From positions 1 through 64,000 of the forward strand of contig CAYGBK010000057.1 in assembly GCA_964348095.1 (NCBI GenBank): a stretch of DNA of 64,000 bases, read 5' to 3'. Shown one piece after another: positions 9,807-18,327 of this stretch. The position numbers were made by a program, and so were the translations under genes. Origin of the DNA: WVXP01 sp964348095. Lineage in GTDB: Bacteria > Desulfobacterota > BSN033 > WVXP01. The first letter of the stretch is position 1, and each line of letters begins with the position of its first letter. The notes under the pieces were generated by a model. That model searched no databases. It was not told where the DNA came from and worked only from the letters and a program-made list of their open reading frames with translations.

Positions 9807-11315
9807 ATGTTGATGACCAAGGACATAATCATAATTAATGAAACGGACCCCGTTGCAGTGGCCGTCAGGAAACTCATAAAAGGGGAGTCCTTAGATATTG
9901 ACGGAAAGCGTATCACCGTTAAGGATGACATCCCCGTCCCGCACAAACTAGCCTTGAAGGAGATAAAAAAGGGCGCTGTCGTGCATAAGTACGGTTATCC
10001 GATAGGTTTTGCAACGCAGGACATCGAAGAAGGGCAATGGGTGCACATTCATAATCTACAGTCCTCTCTGACAGAGTCCGTTTCGTACGAATACCACCCG
10101 GAACGCGCCCCTGCTCCGCGTCCTCTGATTTCTAGAGAATTGAGTTTCAACGGGTACAAGCGCGAAGACGGAGGCGTGGGGATACGCAACTACGTTTTTA
10201 TTATTCCTACCGTGTTTTGCGTAAACGGTCCTATCGTGAGCCTGGCTGCCATGGCCGACAAGGAGATGCCGGCCTCCGATCGTTTTGACGGGTTCATTTC
10301 GTTTACTCATGAGTGTGGATGTGCGGAGAGCGGCCTCAATCTTTCCTATACACAGTCGATCCTCGCCGGCCTGTCGAAAAACCCCAATGCGGCAGGGGTT
10401 CTTTTCGTCGGCCTGGGCTGTGAGATCAACGACATTGAATCCTTTAGACCGAGCCTCGGGAATTTCGATCCAAGGCGCGTCAAGTTTATCGCCTACCAGG
10501 ACGTCGAAGATGAATTCGAGGAATCGATGAACCTCTTGCGAGAGCTCCACTCACACGCCATGACTTACAAAAGAGATCCCACTCCGATATCCAAACTTAT
10601 CGTCGGCACCAATTGCGCGGGATCGGACGGCTTTTCCGGTTTGACCGCAAACCCGCTGGTTGGGGAGATTACCGATATCCTTACCGCTCAGGGAGGGACG
10701 TCGATCATGACGGAAGTACCGGAGATGTTCGGCGCCGAGCAGATTCTGATGGACCGGGCCGTCGATGAAAGCGTCTTTCACAAGGTCGCGAAATTGATCA
10801 ACGACACCAAAGCCTATTACAAGAAATACGGCATACAGGTAGACAAGAATCCCACGACAGGGAACTACCAGGGCGGCCTCTCCACGCTTGAAGAAAAGTC
10901 CCTCGGATGCACGGAAAAAGGGGGAAAATCCAAGGTGACCGGTGTGATTTCTTATGGGGGGAGAGCAACGGTCCCCGGACTGAATCTCCTGAGCGCACCT
11001 GGACATGACCTTGTCAGCATTACCGGCCAGGTAGCCGCAGGGTGCACGCTCATCCTCTTCACAACCGGCCGCGGCACCCCCGGAGGGTTTGCAGCGCCAG
11101 TCCTCCGGGTTACGACCAACAGTGACATCTTCAACAGAAAACGGAAATGGAATGATTTCGATGCAGGGGTTCTTTTCAGCGGGACGAGTATGGAAAAGCT
11201 GACGAAAGATCTGCTCGACCTGATACTTAAAGTCGCTAACGGCGAACTAAGGACAAATACTGAAGTCAACAAGTACTTCGAGATGGGTATCTGGAGAGAT
11301 GGGATCACTACGTGA
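9807..11315 (+). CDS. UxaA-family hydrolase (altronate/galactarate dehydratase-like)
   Basis: A 502-residue fused protein of the UxaA family, which dehydrates sugar acids such as altronate or galactarate, or cleaves sulfolactate in the SuyAB branch. Residues 1-100 form the SAF-type domain (KRITVKDDIPVPHKLAL, then GYPIGFATQDIEEGQWVH). The large domain has GYKREDGGVGIRNYVFIIPT, THECGCAESG, GLGCEINDIE, NCAGSDGFSGLTANPLVG and GRGTPGGFAAPVLRVTTNS. The conserved cysteines in these motifs fit an iron-dependent active site. I chose the ATG behind GGGGAGGCGGAC; an upstream in-frame start at 9723 has no ribosome site and lies on the transcription start. Next genes are a DUF362 protein and an SMP-30 protein, which supports sugar-acid catabolism. 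Exact substrate unknown. Confidence 0.88.
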   Translation: MLMTKDIIIINETDPVAVAVRKLIKGESLDIDGKRITVKDDIPVPHKLALKEIKKGAVVHKYGYPIGFATQDIEEGQWVHIHNLQSSLTESVSYEYHPERAPAPRPLISRELSFNGYKREDGGVGIRNYVFIIPTVFCVNGPIVSLAAMADKEMPASDRFDGFISFTHECGCAESGLNLSYTQSILAGLSKNPNAAGVLFVGLGCEINDIESFRPSLGNFDPRRVKFIAYQDVEDEFEESMNLLRELHSHAMTYKRDPTPISKLIVGTNCAGSDGFSGLTANPLVGEITDILTAQGGTSIMTEVPEMFGAEQILMDRAVDESVFHKVAKLINDTKAYYKKYGIQVDKNPTTGNYQGGLSTLEEKSLGCTEKGGKSKVTGVISYGGRATVPGLNLLSAPGHDLVSITGQVAAGCTLILFTTGRGTPGGFAAPVLRVTTNSDIFNRKRKWNDFDAGVLFSGTSMEKLTKDLLDLILKVANGELRTNTEVNKYFEMGIWRDGITT

Positions 11316-11463
11316 AGGCCGCCGGAGGCCGGCTCCCAGAAGCGGCGAGTAATTCAATCTCCCACTGAGGTGTACCTCCATCAGGGCGCCAAGGTGATTC
11401 CTTCTTTGTTAGCATGACTCCTAAAATCGGTATTAAACCCAAAAAGGGGAAGGAGGGCGTATC

Positions 11464-12636
11464 ATGAAAAAAATGAGAAGAAGGGAATTCCTGAAAACCT
11501 CAGGGGCAGTCGCAGGGGTTGTGGCTTTGAGTAGCGTCCCGGGCATACTCAAGGCCAAGAGCAAAACGGCTGTCGCCGTTGTTAAGAGCGACCTGGACGT
11601 GGGTTCGAGCTTGGCCTTTGACCTCTCAGTCTGGGGAGATGACACAACAAAATCGAAGGAAAAACTGGGATTGATGGAGGTGAGCTGGACGCCTGAAAGT
11701 ATGACCGAGATCGAAAGTATGGTGCGCAGGGCCTGTAAACTTTCCGGTGGGCTTCCCGTAAAGAAAGGTGACACTGTTCTGCTCAAACCCAACGTCGTAC
11801 AGACGCCCCATCTTGGGTTTTTTCTTCTGGATAATTACTCCGTTCCGCGCGCTATGGCAACGATCAGCGACCCCCGGGTGGTCATCGCCACAGCAAAGAT
11901 AGCCAGGGAACAGGGCGCCAAAGAGGTCATCATCGCCGAGAGCAATGCCAGTAATTGTCATAGTTTTTTCCAGGAGGCCGGTTACGAGACAGGCGTTGCT
12001 GTGCTCAATGACCCAGCCATAAAAATTCTTTATTTGGACGGCACTCCGTATAAAATGATGAAGGCCCCCAGAGTATTATCACTCCCCCAATATGCCATAT
12101 TCGATATCGTTGAAAATGTCGATGTGATGGTCAGCATCGCCCCTATGAAGACCCACATGTGGGCTGGGATTACGATGACCACGAAAAATCTCATCGGTCT
12201 CCCGGCGAATAGAGTTTACGGGAGCTATAAGTCCGGTCTACCCCATTCCAATATCGCGAATGTCATCGTCGACCTTACAGCGATTGTCAAGGATCGGGTA
12301 AAATCCCATTTCGGGATTGTTACCGGAATCTATGCCGGTGAGGGCCTTGGGCCTCTAAGGGTGGATGCAAAACCGGTGAATACCATAGTGGCAGGTCCGG
12401 ATTATGTTGCCGTTGACACGGTTGCGACCACTATCATGGGATTTGACGCTGCGGCCATCGGCCATATTCGAAAGGCCCATGAAATGGGTCTGGGCACCAT
12501 GAAGGGCATCGAGGTCGTCGGCAATACCATCGGGGATGTGCAGTTTGCTGCCAAACCGATTCCAGAAGCGGCCAGACAGACGGGCGGTGAAAATAACAGT
12601 TGGGAAAGCCGATTAGGGCAGGAAATCCCAACATAA
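11464..12636 (+). CDS. DUF362 protein with twin-arginine signal
   Basis: A 390-residue DUF362 protein. The N-terminus MKKMRRREFLKTSGAVAGVV is a Tat signal (R6-R7-E-F-L-K) with a hydrophobic stretch and likely cleavage after the alanines near residue 31, so export of the folded protein is predicted. The body has VKKGDTVLLKPNVVQTP, a typical DUF362 opening, then KEVIIAESNASNCHSFFQ, MKTHMWAGITMTTKNLIGLP and GIYAGEGLGPL. No CxxC ferredoxin motifs are present, unlike the cytoplasmic members. Function of the family is not established; DUF362 proteins are often found beside redox or carbohydrate genes. A ribosome site AAGGAGG precedes the ATG. About 150 bp separates it from the UxaA-family gene. Confidence 0.85.
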   Translation: MKKMRRREFLKTSGAVAGVVALSSVPGILKAKSKTAVAVVKSDLDVGSSLAFDLSVWGDDTTKSKEKLGLMEVSWTPESMTEIESMVRRACKLSGGLPVKKGDTVLLKPNVVQTPHLGFFLLDNYSVPRAMATISDPRVVIATAKIAREQGAKEVIIAESNASNCHSFFQEAGYETGVAVLNDPAIKILYLDGTPYKMMKAPRVLSLPQYAIFDIVENVDVMVSIAPMKTHMWAGITMTTKNLIGLPANRVYGSYKSGLPHSNIANVIVDLTAIVKDRVKSHFGIVTGIYAGEGLGPLRVDAKPVNTIVAGPDYVAVDTVATTIMGFDAAAIGHIRKAHEMGLGTMKGIEVVGNTIGDVQFAAKPIPEAARQTGGENNSWESRLGQEIPT

Positions 12637-12683
12637 CTTCTTATACGAACCGTCGATCGAATCGTCGGGGCAGGAGTTGTAAC

Positions 12684-12917
12684 AGACTATCTTAGATAGC
12701 GGTCTACGATGTGGCCAAACATGGCACGTCGATTTCGAAGCGACCAAAACCCACTTCGAGGTCGATCTAAGGCATTGGGCTGCCTAGGCTCATCACTGCA
12801 GAGAGCAATTCAGAGGCGGCAGGTGAGCCTAGGCCTTACTGTAGAATGCGGCTACCATCATTAAAATCAAGCTAATGATTGAAAAGTGTGGATTATCGAT
12901 TCCACGCTTTTTTATTT
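12684..12917 (+). ncRNA. structured intergenic region, candidate RNA
   Basis: This gap between the DUF362 and SMP-30 genes contains several inverted repeats in a row. A short one pairs CTATC at 12687-12691 with GATAG at 12695-12699. A second pairs 12728-12740 with 12754-12766: all 13 positions pair in RNA, three of them as G-U wobbles, which suggests structure kept at RNA level. A third pairs 12782-12792 with 12824-12834 (11 perfect pairs, GCCTAGGCTCA). The series ends in a terminator hairpin. It could be a small RNA or the 3' region of the DUF362 transcript. No known riboswitch family is recognised. Confidence 0.4.
12882..12917 (+). terminator. intrinsic terminator
   Basis: AAAAGTGTGGA at 12882-12892 pairs with TCCACGCTTTT at 12901-12911 (11 pairs, one G-U), with an 8-base loop, followed by TTATTT. 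It would end the DUF362 transcript or the structured RNA just upstream, and separates them from the SMP-30 gene. Confidence 0.7.
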
Positions 12918-12984
12918 GTGATTATTACTTTTCTCAGCATTGCTATGTAGCCTGCAGTATGTAGTCTGCAGAAGGAGGGAGAAT

Positions 12985-13860
12985 ATGTCTGAAGTCGAAT
13001 GTATCGTTGATTGTCAGAATATACTTGGGGAAGGCGTGGCCTGGTCTGCTGATGAACAGAAGCTCTATTGGGTGGATATCGAAAAATCCCATTTGTGGTG
13101 CTATGACCCAGGGACTGGAGAAACCAAGACCTGGAACCCGCCGGAACGTATCACATCCTTTGCATTTCGTGACCGCGGAGGGCTTTTAGTCGCCTTTGAA
13201 TCCGGCCTGGCCTTTTACGATCCGGAAACAGGCAAAACAGAGAAGATTCAGGATATCGAACCCGATTTAGCCACGACGCGCATGAATGATGGACGCTGTG
13301 ATCGTCAGGGCCGATTTATCGTCGGCGGCATGGATGAATCTGGCAACTGGGAGGCGATTTCAAATGTCTACCGATTGGACCGCGACTTAAGTGTTCACAA
13401 AATCATCTCCGATGTGGCTTGCGCAAACAGCACCTGTTTTAGTCCTGACGGCCGAGTGATGTACTTTGCCGATAGCCTAGCCGGTGAGATTTGGGCCTAT
13501 GATTACGATACAAATACTGGTGCCATCGCCAACAGGCGGGTTTTTGTAGACTTCTCCGATCAGCCCGGCATGCCGGACGGCTCAGTCATCGATGCGGAAG
13601 GGTTCTTGTGGAATGCCCAATGGAATGGTTATCGGGTGATCCGGTATCGACCGGACGGAGCCGTTGACCGTGTGCTTGACATGCCCGTCATGAATCCGAC
13701 CTGTGTCGCCTTTGGCGGAAAAAATCTTGATATGCTCTATGTGACAACAGGCCGTTATCTCATGACTCCCGAGCAAATCGAAACTGAACCCTTATCCGGT
13801 GGATTGTTTGCCGTTAAGGTTGACGTGAAAGGACTGAATGAACCCAAATTCTGCGGCTAA
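12985..13860 (+). CDS. SMP-30/gluconolactonase/LRE family protein
   Basis: A 291-residue six-bladed beta-propeller of the SMP-30 family, which hydrolyses sugar lactones to sugar acids with a bound divalent metal. The metal and active-site positions are seen: Glu in LGEGVAWSADEQKLYWVDI, Asn and Asp in TTRMNDGRCDRQGRFIVGG, the Asn in ANSTCFSPDGR and the Asp in MPDGSVIDAEGFLWNAQW. The ATG lies 5 bp behind AAGGAGGGAGA, which fixes the start; an upstream in-frame start lacks a ribosome site. No signal peptide. Together with the UxaA-family protein upstream this suggests sugar lactone/sugar acid breakdown. Lactone specificity cannot be read from sequence. Confidence 0.9.
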   Translation: MSEVECIVDCQNILGEGVAWSADEQKLYWVDIEKSHLWCYDPGTGETKTWNPPERITSFAFRDRGGLLVAFESGLAFYDPETGKTEKIQDIEPDLATTRMNDGRCDRQGRFIVGGMDESGNWEAISNVYRLDRDLSVHKIISDVACANSTCFSPDGRVMYFADSLAGEIWAYDYDTNTGAIANRRVFVDFSDQPGMPDGSVIDAEGFLWNAQWNGYRVIRYRPDGAVDRVLDMPVMNPTCVAFGGKNLDMLYVTTGRYLMTPEQIETEPLSGGLFAVKVDVKGLNEPKFCG

Positions 13861-13867
13861 GCCAGTC

Positions 13868-14063
13868 AGTCCAAAGACCTGGAAACTCTCATTGTAGCCG
13901 TTCTCCCAAGGGCTACCAAGCCTAATGTAGACAGTCTGAACACGCTATGGGCCAGCCGCTGAAGCACGGCCTTGGCCGTGGACCCCTCGCCCTTGTCCAA
14001 TCGTATATATTGGGGTGTGCCATGCTTGACGAAGATCTCTGTGAGACAAAAAAAGCACATCAT
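13868..14063 (-). pseudogene. IS3-family transposase remnant (integrase core, frameshifted)
   Basis: Reading the minus strand, one frame gives TEIFVKHGTPQYIRLDKG followed by STAKAVLQRLAHS, and a second frame gives VYIRLGSPWENGYNESF. These two pieces are the consecutive parts of the DDE integrase core of IS3-type OrfB (usual pattern: the middle Asp of DNGPEFTAKAV, then YIEPGSPWENGYNESF with the Glu). The frame changes near the codons for AHS, and several core residues are replaced. Only about 65 codons remain and no terminal repeats are seen. It marks an old insertion next to the sugar-acid genes. Confidence 0.7.
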
Positions 14064-14350
14064 GATCCGAGGCGTTTACCTCAAGGTTCAGTCTCCCACA
14101 CTGATTCAGATCATACGATATTTGTAACGCCTATCGAAAAGATAAAGGGATAAGATCTCAACTTTCGGACTTTATTGGCACTCGCAATAGTCTACCCTTT
14201 TCCAACAAAAGCCTCCGTCTAAGAAAAACTGCCCCCCAGTTCACCCTCGCAAGGTGACCTCATTGGGGATTCGAGATCACCAGAGGTCTCTTTCAGATTC
14301 CTAGATTTCTGAAACCCTGAAAGTCATTAAGGAGGAGAGGTTGTGCGGAC
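14064..14350. other. intergenic, short hairpins only
   Basis: The rest of the gap between the transposase remnant and the RACo-like gene holds a few weak inverted repeats, such as TTTCAGA with TCTGAAA near 14295-14315, downstream of the minus-strand RACo-like gene. None has a T tract. No coding sequence or promoter is convincing. Confidence 0.4.
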
Positions 14351-16327
14351 TTACTGATTGAGAATAAAGTCGGGAACAATACCTTTCAGGTGAGGAAAGG
14401 CGTCTCGGCCGTGGGGAATGTGTAAGGCCGCAATGAATTCGTCCTGAAATTCCTCCTGAATGGTCAACTCCAGGTATTCAACCCGCCGGGCAATCCAATT
14501 TGCCTCTTTTCTCTTCTCTCTATCGAGAAGTGCCATTCTCGCTCCGTCTCCCGCAGCATTTCCCATAGAGACTATTCGCCCTGGCGATATATCGGGCAGC
14601 ATCCCGATGATCAGGGCCTCTTCTTTATCCACATAGCTGCCAAACGCGCCGGCAATGAGCACGCTGTCTACCCGATCGATGCCCAAATGGCGCATCATCA
14701 ACTTGGCGCCGGCATAGATAGCGGCCTTTGCCAGCTGGATTTGTCGAATGTCCCTTTGAGTGACCACAACATCCTTCCCAATAGATGTCTCGTCCATCCA
14801 CGCAACAACGAACTCCGGCGTTCCATCACCGTCCATGCGGAGCCGTGGAATCTTCAATTCACTATTGAAAGCGCCACTCTTCATGACAATCCCTGTTCGA
14901 TAAAGCTCGCCGAGAAGATCAAGAATCCCGGAACCGCAGATACCTTTTGTTTTTATCTCTCCCGAGCCGGAGGTTTGGCTCCACGCCTCTGTACCGATCA
15001 CCTTGTACGTCACCTCAAAGGTTTTTGGATCGATTCTGATTCGCTCGATCGCGCCAGGGGCAGCCCTCATTCCATACGTGATCTGAGCCCCCTCAAGGGC
15101 GGGACCAGTGGCACATGACGCAACGACCAATCTGTCTTTGCTCCCCAGCACCAGTTCCCCATTGGTTCCGATGTCGATAATCAGCTGGATATCGTCCTTC
15201 CTGTAAGGCTCTCCACAGATGAGAACGCCCACGTTGTCGGCTCCCACAAATCCGGCCTCGATGGGCAGAATGTGGACATATGCGGATTTGTTGATTTCTA
15301 TGCCGAGGTCTCTGGCCTTAATGTCCATCGATTTTTGAACAGTTGGGGTAAAAGGAGCCGAGCCAACATATTGGGGATCTAACCCCAGGAGAAGATGATG
15401 CATCACCGTGTTCCCCACGAAAGTCATGTCAAGAATCTGTTCCTGGCTGATCCCTGCCGTCTCTGTGGCTTGTGAAATGAGGCTGTTGAGGCCTTCGATG
15501 ATCACGGAACTCATCTCGTGGAGACCACTGTCGGGATGAGCCGCCGCATAAGTAATTCGGGACATGACGTCCTCTCCAAAAGCCACCTGGGGGTTCATCA
15601 TGGATTCGACCGCCTGCACCTCCCCACTCTCCAGGCTGCATAGATAGGCGGCCACCGTGGTGGTGCCAACGTCAACGGCGAGACCCCAGCATTTCTCTAT
15701 GGATCCAGGCTGTACTTGAATTATCTCTCGATCATCCCATACGGCTGCCGTTATCTGCCATTCACCTTGTCGGAGAATACCTGAAAGATCACGCAATACG
15801 AGATAATCGATTGCCAAATCTCTGAGGTCATGCCGTTTTCCTATCTCTTGAGCGAGTCGGTCGAAGTCTCCCAGTGGATCGTCGAGAGAGGGTTCTGAAA
15901 CGTCCACACGGTACAACTTGACAGCTGGGTTACACTGGATCTCAATCTCTCCGGCCTCTTTTCGTATCACCTGCTTACCAGCCCGACTCTCTTCGGGAAC
16001 GAAGGCCAGGACGTCTCCCCTGAGTTTGGCGGCACAGGCGAGCCTATACCCTTTTGTCCGTCCCCCTCCATCGATGAACCTTTCCTCCGATGACTCCCAA
16101 TCAGATACATGAGAGAATGCCGACCGAATATTGAGTTTGGCGAAACGCCCCTTCTCGACCCGTACCTTACACTTTCCACACAGCTGCTTACCTCCACAGA
16201 TCGACTCTACGTCCACACCAAGCTCTTGAGAGGCCTCAAGGAGGGTCTTCCCTTCTTCTATTTCTCCCCTCACACCCGATGGTTGAAAAACGACTCGGAA
16301 TTTCTTTCCCCTCAATTTTTTCTCCAC
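14351..16327 (-). CDS. RACo-like ASKHA-domain 2Fe-2S protein (DUF4445), copy 1
   Basis: A 658-residue protein like RACo, the ATP-driven reductive activator of corrinoid proteins. The N-terminal ferredoxin domain has a plant-type [2Fe-2S] set: Cys44, Cys50, Cys53 (SICGGKQLCGKC) and Cys98 (YRLACAAK). The C-terminal part is the ASKHA ATPase-like fold of DUF4445, with AVDVGTTTVAAYLCSL near residue 218, IDIGTNGELVLGSKDRL, CATGPALEGAQI and VLIAGAFGSYVDKEEA. RACo keeps Co(II) corrinoid methyl carriers reduced to Co(I). No corrinoid protein or methyltransferase gene lies next to it here. The start is GTG. About 40% of residues by eye match the second copy at 29.8-31.8 kb, including the whole motif set. 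Confidence 0.88.
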   Translation of the reverse strand: MEKKLRGKKFRVVFQPSGVRGEIEEGKTLLEASQELGVDVESICGGKQLCGKCKVRVEKGRFAKLNIRSAFSHVSDWESSEERFIDGGGRTKGYRLACAAKLRGDVLAFVPEESRAGKQVIRKEAGEIEIQCNPAVKLYRVDVSEPSLDDPLGDFDRLAQEIGKRHDLRDLAIDYLVLRDLSGILRQGEWQITAAVWDDREIIQVQPGSIEKCWGLAVDVGTTTVAAYLCSLESGEVQAVESMMNPQVAFGEDVMSRITYAAAHPDSGLHEMSSVIIEGLNSLISQATETAGISQEQILDMTFVGNTVMHHLLLGLDPQYVGSAPFTPTVQKSMDIKARDLGIEINKSAYVHILPIEAGFVGADNVGVLICGEPYRKDDIQLIIDIGTNGELVLGSKDRLVVASCATGPALEGAQITYGMRAAPGAIERIRIDPKTFEVTYKVIGTEAWSQTSGSGEIKTKGICGSGILDLLGELYRTGIVMKSGAFNSELKIPRLRMDGDGTPEFVVAWMDETSIGKDVVVTQRDIRQIQLAKAAIYAGAKLMMRHLGIDRVDSVLIAGAFGSYVDKEEALIIGMLPDISPGRIVSMGNAAGDGARMALLDREKRKEANWIARRVEYLELTIQEEFQDEFIAALHIPHGRDAFPHLKGIVPDFILNQ

Positions 16328-16747
16328 GTCTCTTTGACCAGCTTGATCAATAATCCCACAGACCGATCGAACCTGAATCCTGAATCTTGTGTCAAGGAAT
16401 ATGATTCACAATCTGTTGATTGAAGCAAGATTACACGAAACATGGTCAAAAACCAAGGTGAATTGGTATCCTCTTCGTGCCCCTGGGACAACTTCTGGAG
16501 GCCCTACCTTGACACTATTTGCCACATCTTATATTCTATCCCCATGAAGAAGGCCAAGTTCTTCCGATATCGCACACACCTGTACCCCGGTTTAGGCTTT
16601 TCTCAATGACAGGTCTTCTTTGCACTATCTGAGTCGCCCGTCCCCAATTAGCGCTCCGGGGAGATGTTCCGTTTTCAGTAAGATCGGTAGGCCGCCCAGA
16701 AAGGCTTTTGGAATGCCTGCGGGGAGTTCTCAGCCGAGGACAAGCCG
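16328..16747. other. divergent intergenic region of RACo-like and PilZ genes
   Basis: A 420 bp divergent gap. It contains the sigma70-like promoter annotated separately for the PilZ side and a perfect TTGACA on the minus strand at 16390-16395 without a clear -10 box at the right distance. A 21-codon open frame starts at 16543 but lacks a ribosome site. No known riboswitch is visible. Confidence 0.4.
16509..16537 (+). promoter_or_regulatory. sigma70-like promoter upstream of PilZ gene
   Basis: TTGACA at 16509-16514 and TATTCT at 16532-16537 with a 17 bp spacer. It leaves a leader of about 200 bases before the PilZ start. Confidence 0.5.
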
Positions 16748-17146
16748 ATGCAGATTCTGACCAGAAGAAGCTATCCCCGGTTTGAAGTTCGCAAGCTCGT
16801 TTCATACAACCACGGTGGGAAACGGTTTCTAACGCTAACTCTCGATTTGGCCCTCGGGGGAATGAAGATAGAAACGTGCCGTGATTTGCCACACGATGAA
16901 GACCTCGATTTTCAGCTGATTTTAGATAACAGGACTATCTGGTTGAAAGGACGTCCCGTATACAATCACTTGGTTTCAGGCACAATGAATATCGCTGGGA
17001 TTCAGTTCCTCGGTATTTCCGAGGAGGATCGTGACGTATTGCAACAATACCTCGGCAGACTGCATCAGCTGCCAGGCCCCCAGGGGATGATTTCTGCGAG
17101 AGGTAAAGGATCCACGACAAAGTCTCGGAAGGCTGGTGAGAAATAA
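16748..17146 (+). CDS. PilZ-domain protein
   Basis: A 132-residue single-domain protein of the PilZ fold, which binds cyclic di-GMP. The N-terminal motif is RRSYPRFEVRKLVSY, matching the RxxxR element (the second Arg is in YPRFEVR), and the second element is TLDLALGGMKIET, equivalent to the D/NxSxxG loop with Ala in place of Ser. The remaining beta barrel is VNHLVSGTMNIAGIQFLG-like. The C-terminal tail is basic. Loss of the Ser in the second element could weaken nucleotide binding. GAGGAC lies ahead of the ATG. Monocistronic, convergent with the BtuF-like gene. Target unknown. Confidence 0.8.
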   Translation: MQILTRRSYPRFEVRKLVSYNHGGKRFLTLTLDLALGGMKIETCRDLPHDEDLDFQLILDNRTIWLKGRPVYNHLVSGTMNIAGIQFLGISEEDRDVLQQYLGRLHQLPGPQGMISARGKGSTTKSRKAGEK

Positions 17147-17169
17147 GAGGAAAGACGAGCGCGTTCGCC

Positions 17170-18048
17170 TCAAAGACGAACCTGGCGGTTGACAAAATAC
17201 CTGAAGGCAGCGATCATTCGACTCCCATACCAAGAAAAATACTCCCCGTTGACAATTCGAATGTCGACTTCTGTTGCATATTCTGGATCGATTCGATCGA
17301 TCTGCGAACGAAGTCGATCGATGTGCCTCCTTCGAAAAGGGAAGGGCTCAGTTGACAGGAATATGGCGTCTGGTTTCAGGTGAATGAGGTCCTCTAGCGT
17401 GATGGTCGGATAGTTGAAGCCGACTTTTATTTTGAGATCTTTCAGATTTGAAGAAGTGAAAACGTTTTGATAACCGAGGATTGCCAGCACATCTTCGATA
17501 TACGTCTCTGAGCCGACGGCGATTATAGGATCCAGCCACGTGAGATAAGCGACCGTTCCACGGTTTTTCTGAATTATCCGATCCAACAACGAATTCACAC
17601 GGTCAATCAGTTTTCGAGCGCGCTTCTGGGTCTGAAACAAATGGCCGAGCTGCTCGATGTAATTCAAAGCGTGATCGACCGTTGTCAATCCCGTCACAAA
17701 TACTCTGGATCTGTCCCAGTGACCGTCGAGCCGTTCAACATCCTCTTTTCGATTTTCCTCTCGATCCATAACGATAAGATCCGGGGCGAGTTTGAGTATC
17801 CTTTCAATAGCGGGATCTCTAGGGCCTCCTAACTTCTCAATCTCACCTACCCTGGCTCTCGGATGGATGCAGTAATCGGTCCGGCCCAAAATCTCTCTTT
17901 CCGTAAGTCCCAGGTAGAACAGGGTTTCTGTCCAACTGGGCACCAAGGAAACAACACGGCAGGGCCTTGAGAGAGGATGGAAGGGCACGCCTCGAACGTC
18001 AACGAGGTCTCGCCTCTGCCCTTCGTTGGTTTTTGGGCTAGGATTCAT
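17170..18048 (-). CDS. orphan BtuF-like corrinoid/metal-chelate binding protein
   Basis: Helical-backbone metal receptor fold, the family of BtuF and FhuD substrate-binding proteins. Visible motifs are RVVSLVPSWTETLFYLGL, GRTDYCIHP, GGPRDPAIERILKLAPDLIV, and the C-terminal EYFSWYGSRM. About 292 residues from the chosen ATG. Two earlier in-frame starts (18129 and 18210) would add a hydrophobic stretch, so a membrane-anchored or exported form cannot be excluded; no lipobox is visible. No permease or ATPase gene is adjacent, so the protein is either cytoplasmic or served by a distant transporter. Neighbours include RACo-like, CooT-like and DUF364 genes, which fits a role with cobalamin or a metal chelate. 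Ligand is inference. Confidence 0.75.
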   Translation of the reverse strand: MNPSPKTNEGQRRDLVDVRGVPFHPLSRPCRVVSLVPSWTETLFYLGLTEREILGRTDYCIHPRARVGEIEKLGGPRDPAIERILKLAPDLIVMDREENRKEDVERLDGHWDRSRVFVTGLTTVDHALNYIEQLGHLFQTQKRARKLIDRVNSLLDRIIQKNRGTVAYLTWLDPIIAVGSETYIEDVLAILGYQNVFTSSNLKDLKIKVGFNYPTITLEDLIHLKPDAIFLSTEPFPFRRRHIDRLRSQIDRIDPEYATEVDIRIVNGEYFSWYGSRMIAAFRYFVNRQVRL

Positions 18049-18327
18049 TTCAGAACAATTCCAAGACAAGAATCGCCATACCATCAGGATAAAGCAATAA
18101 GCGAACTTTTTCCAATTCAGCCATTCCATGAGGGAAAGGACACACCTCGTGCCGATGAGTGCGGATCCGCACCAAAACGACTGCAACCAATAGTCTGGGC
18201 TAAACAACAAACATGCTCAACATGCTTGAAGGGGATCGAAACTGTGCTTGACTTTCCCCTCCTCAGATTCGTAATTATAAGAGGTGCAACGGGCTAAGGG
18301 TTCAATTCAATAATAAGGTCAACCACA

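Noticed and set aside
12781..12834. Similarity of the 11-bp palindrome region to an integron attC site
   Set aside because: The R'' and R' core sites (GTTRRRY/RYYYAAC) are not present and there is no integrase.
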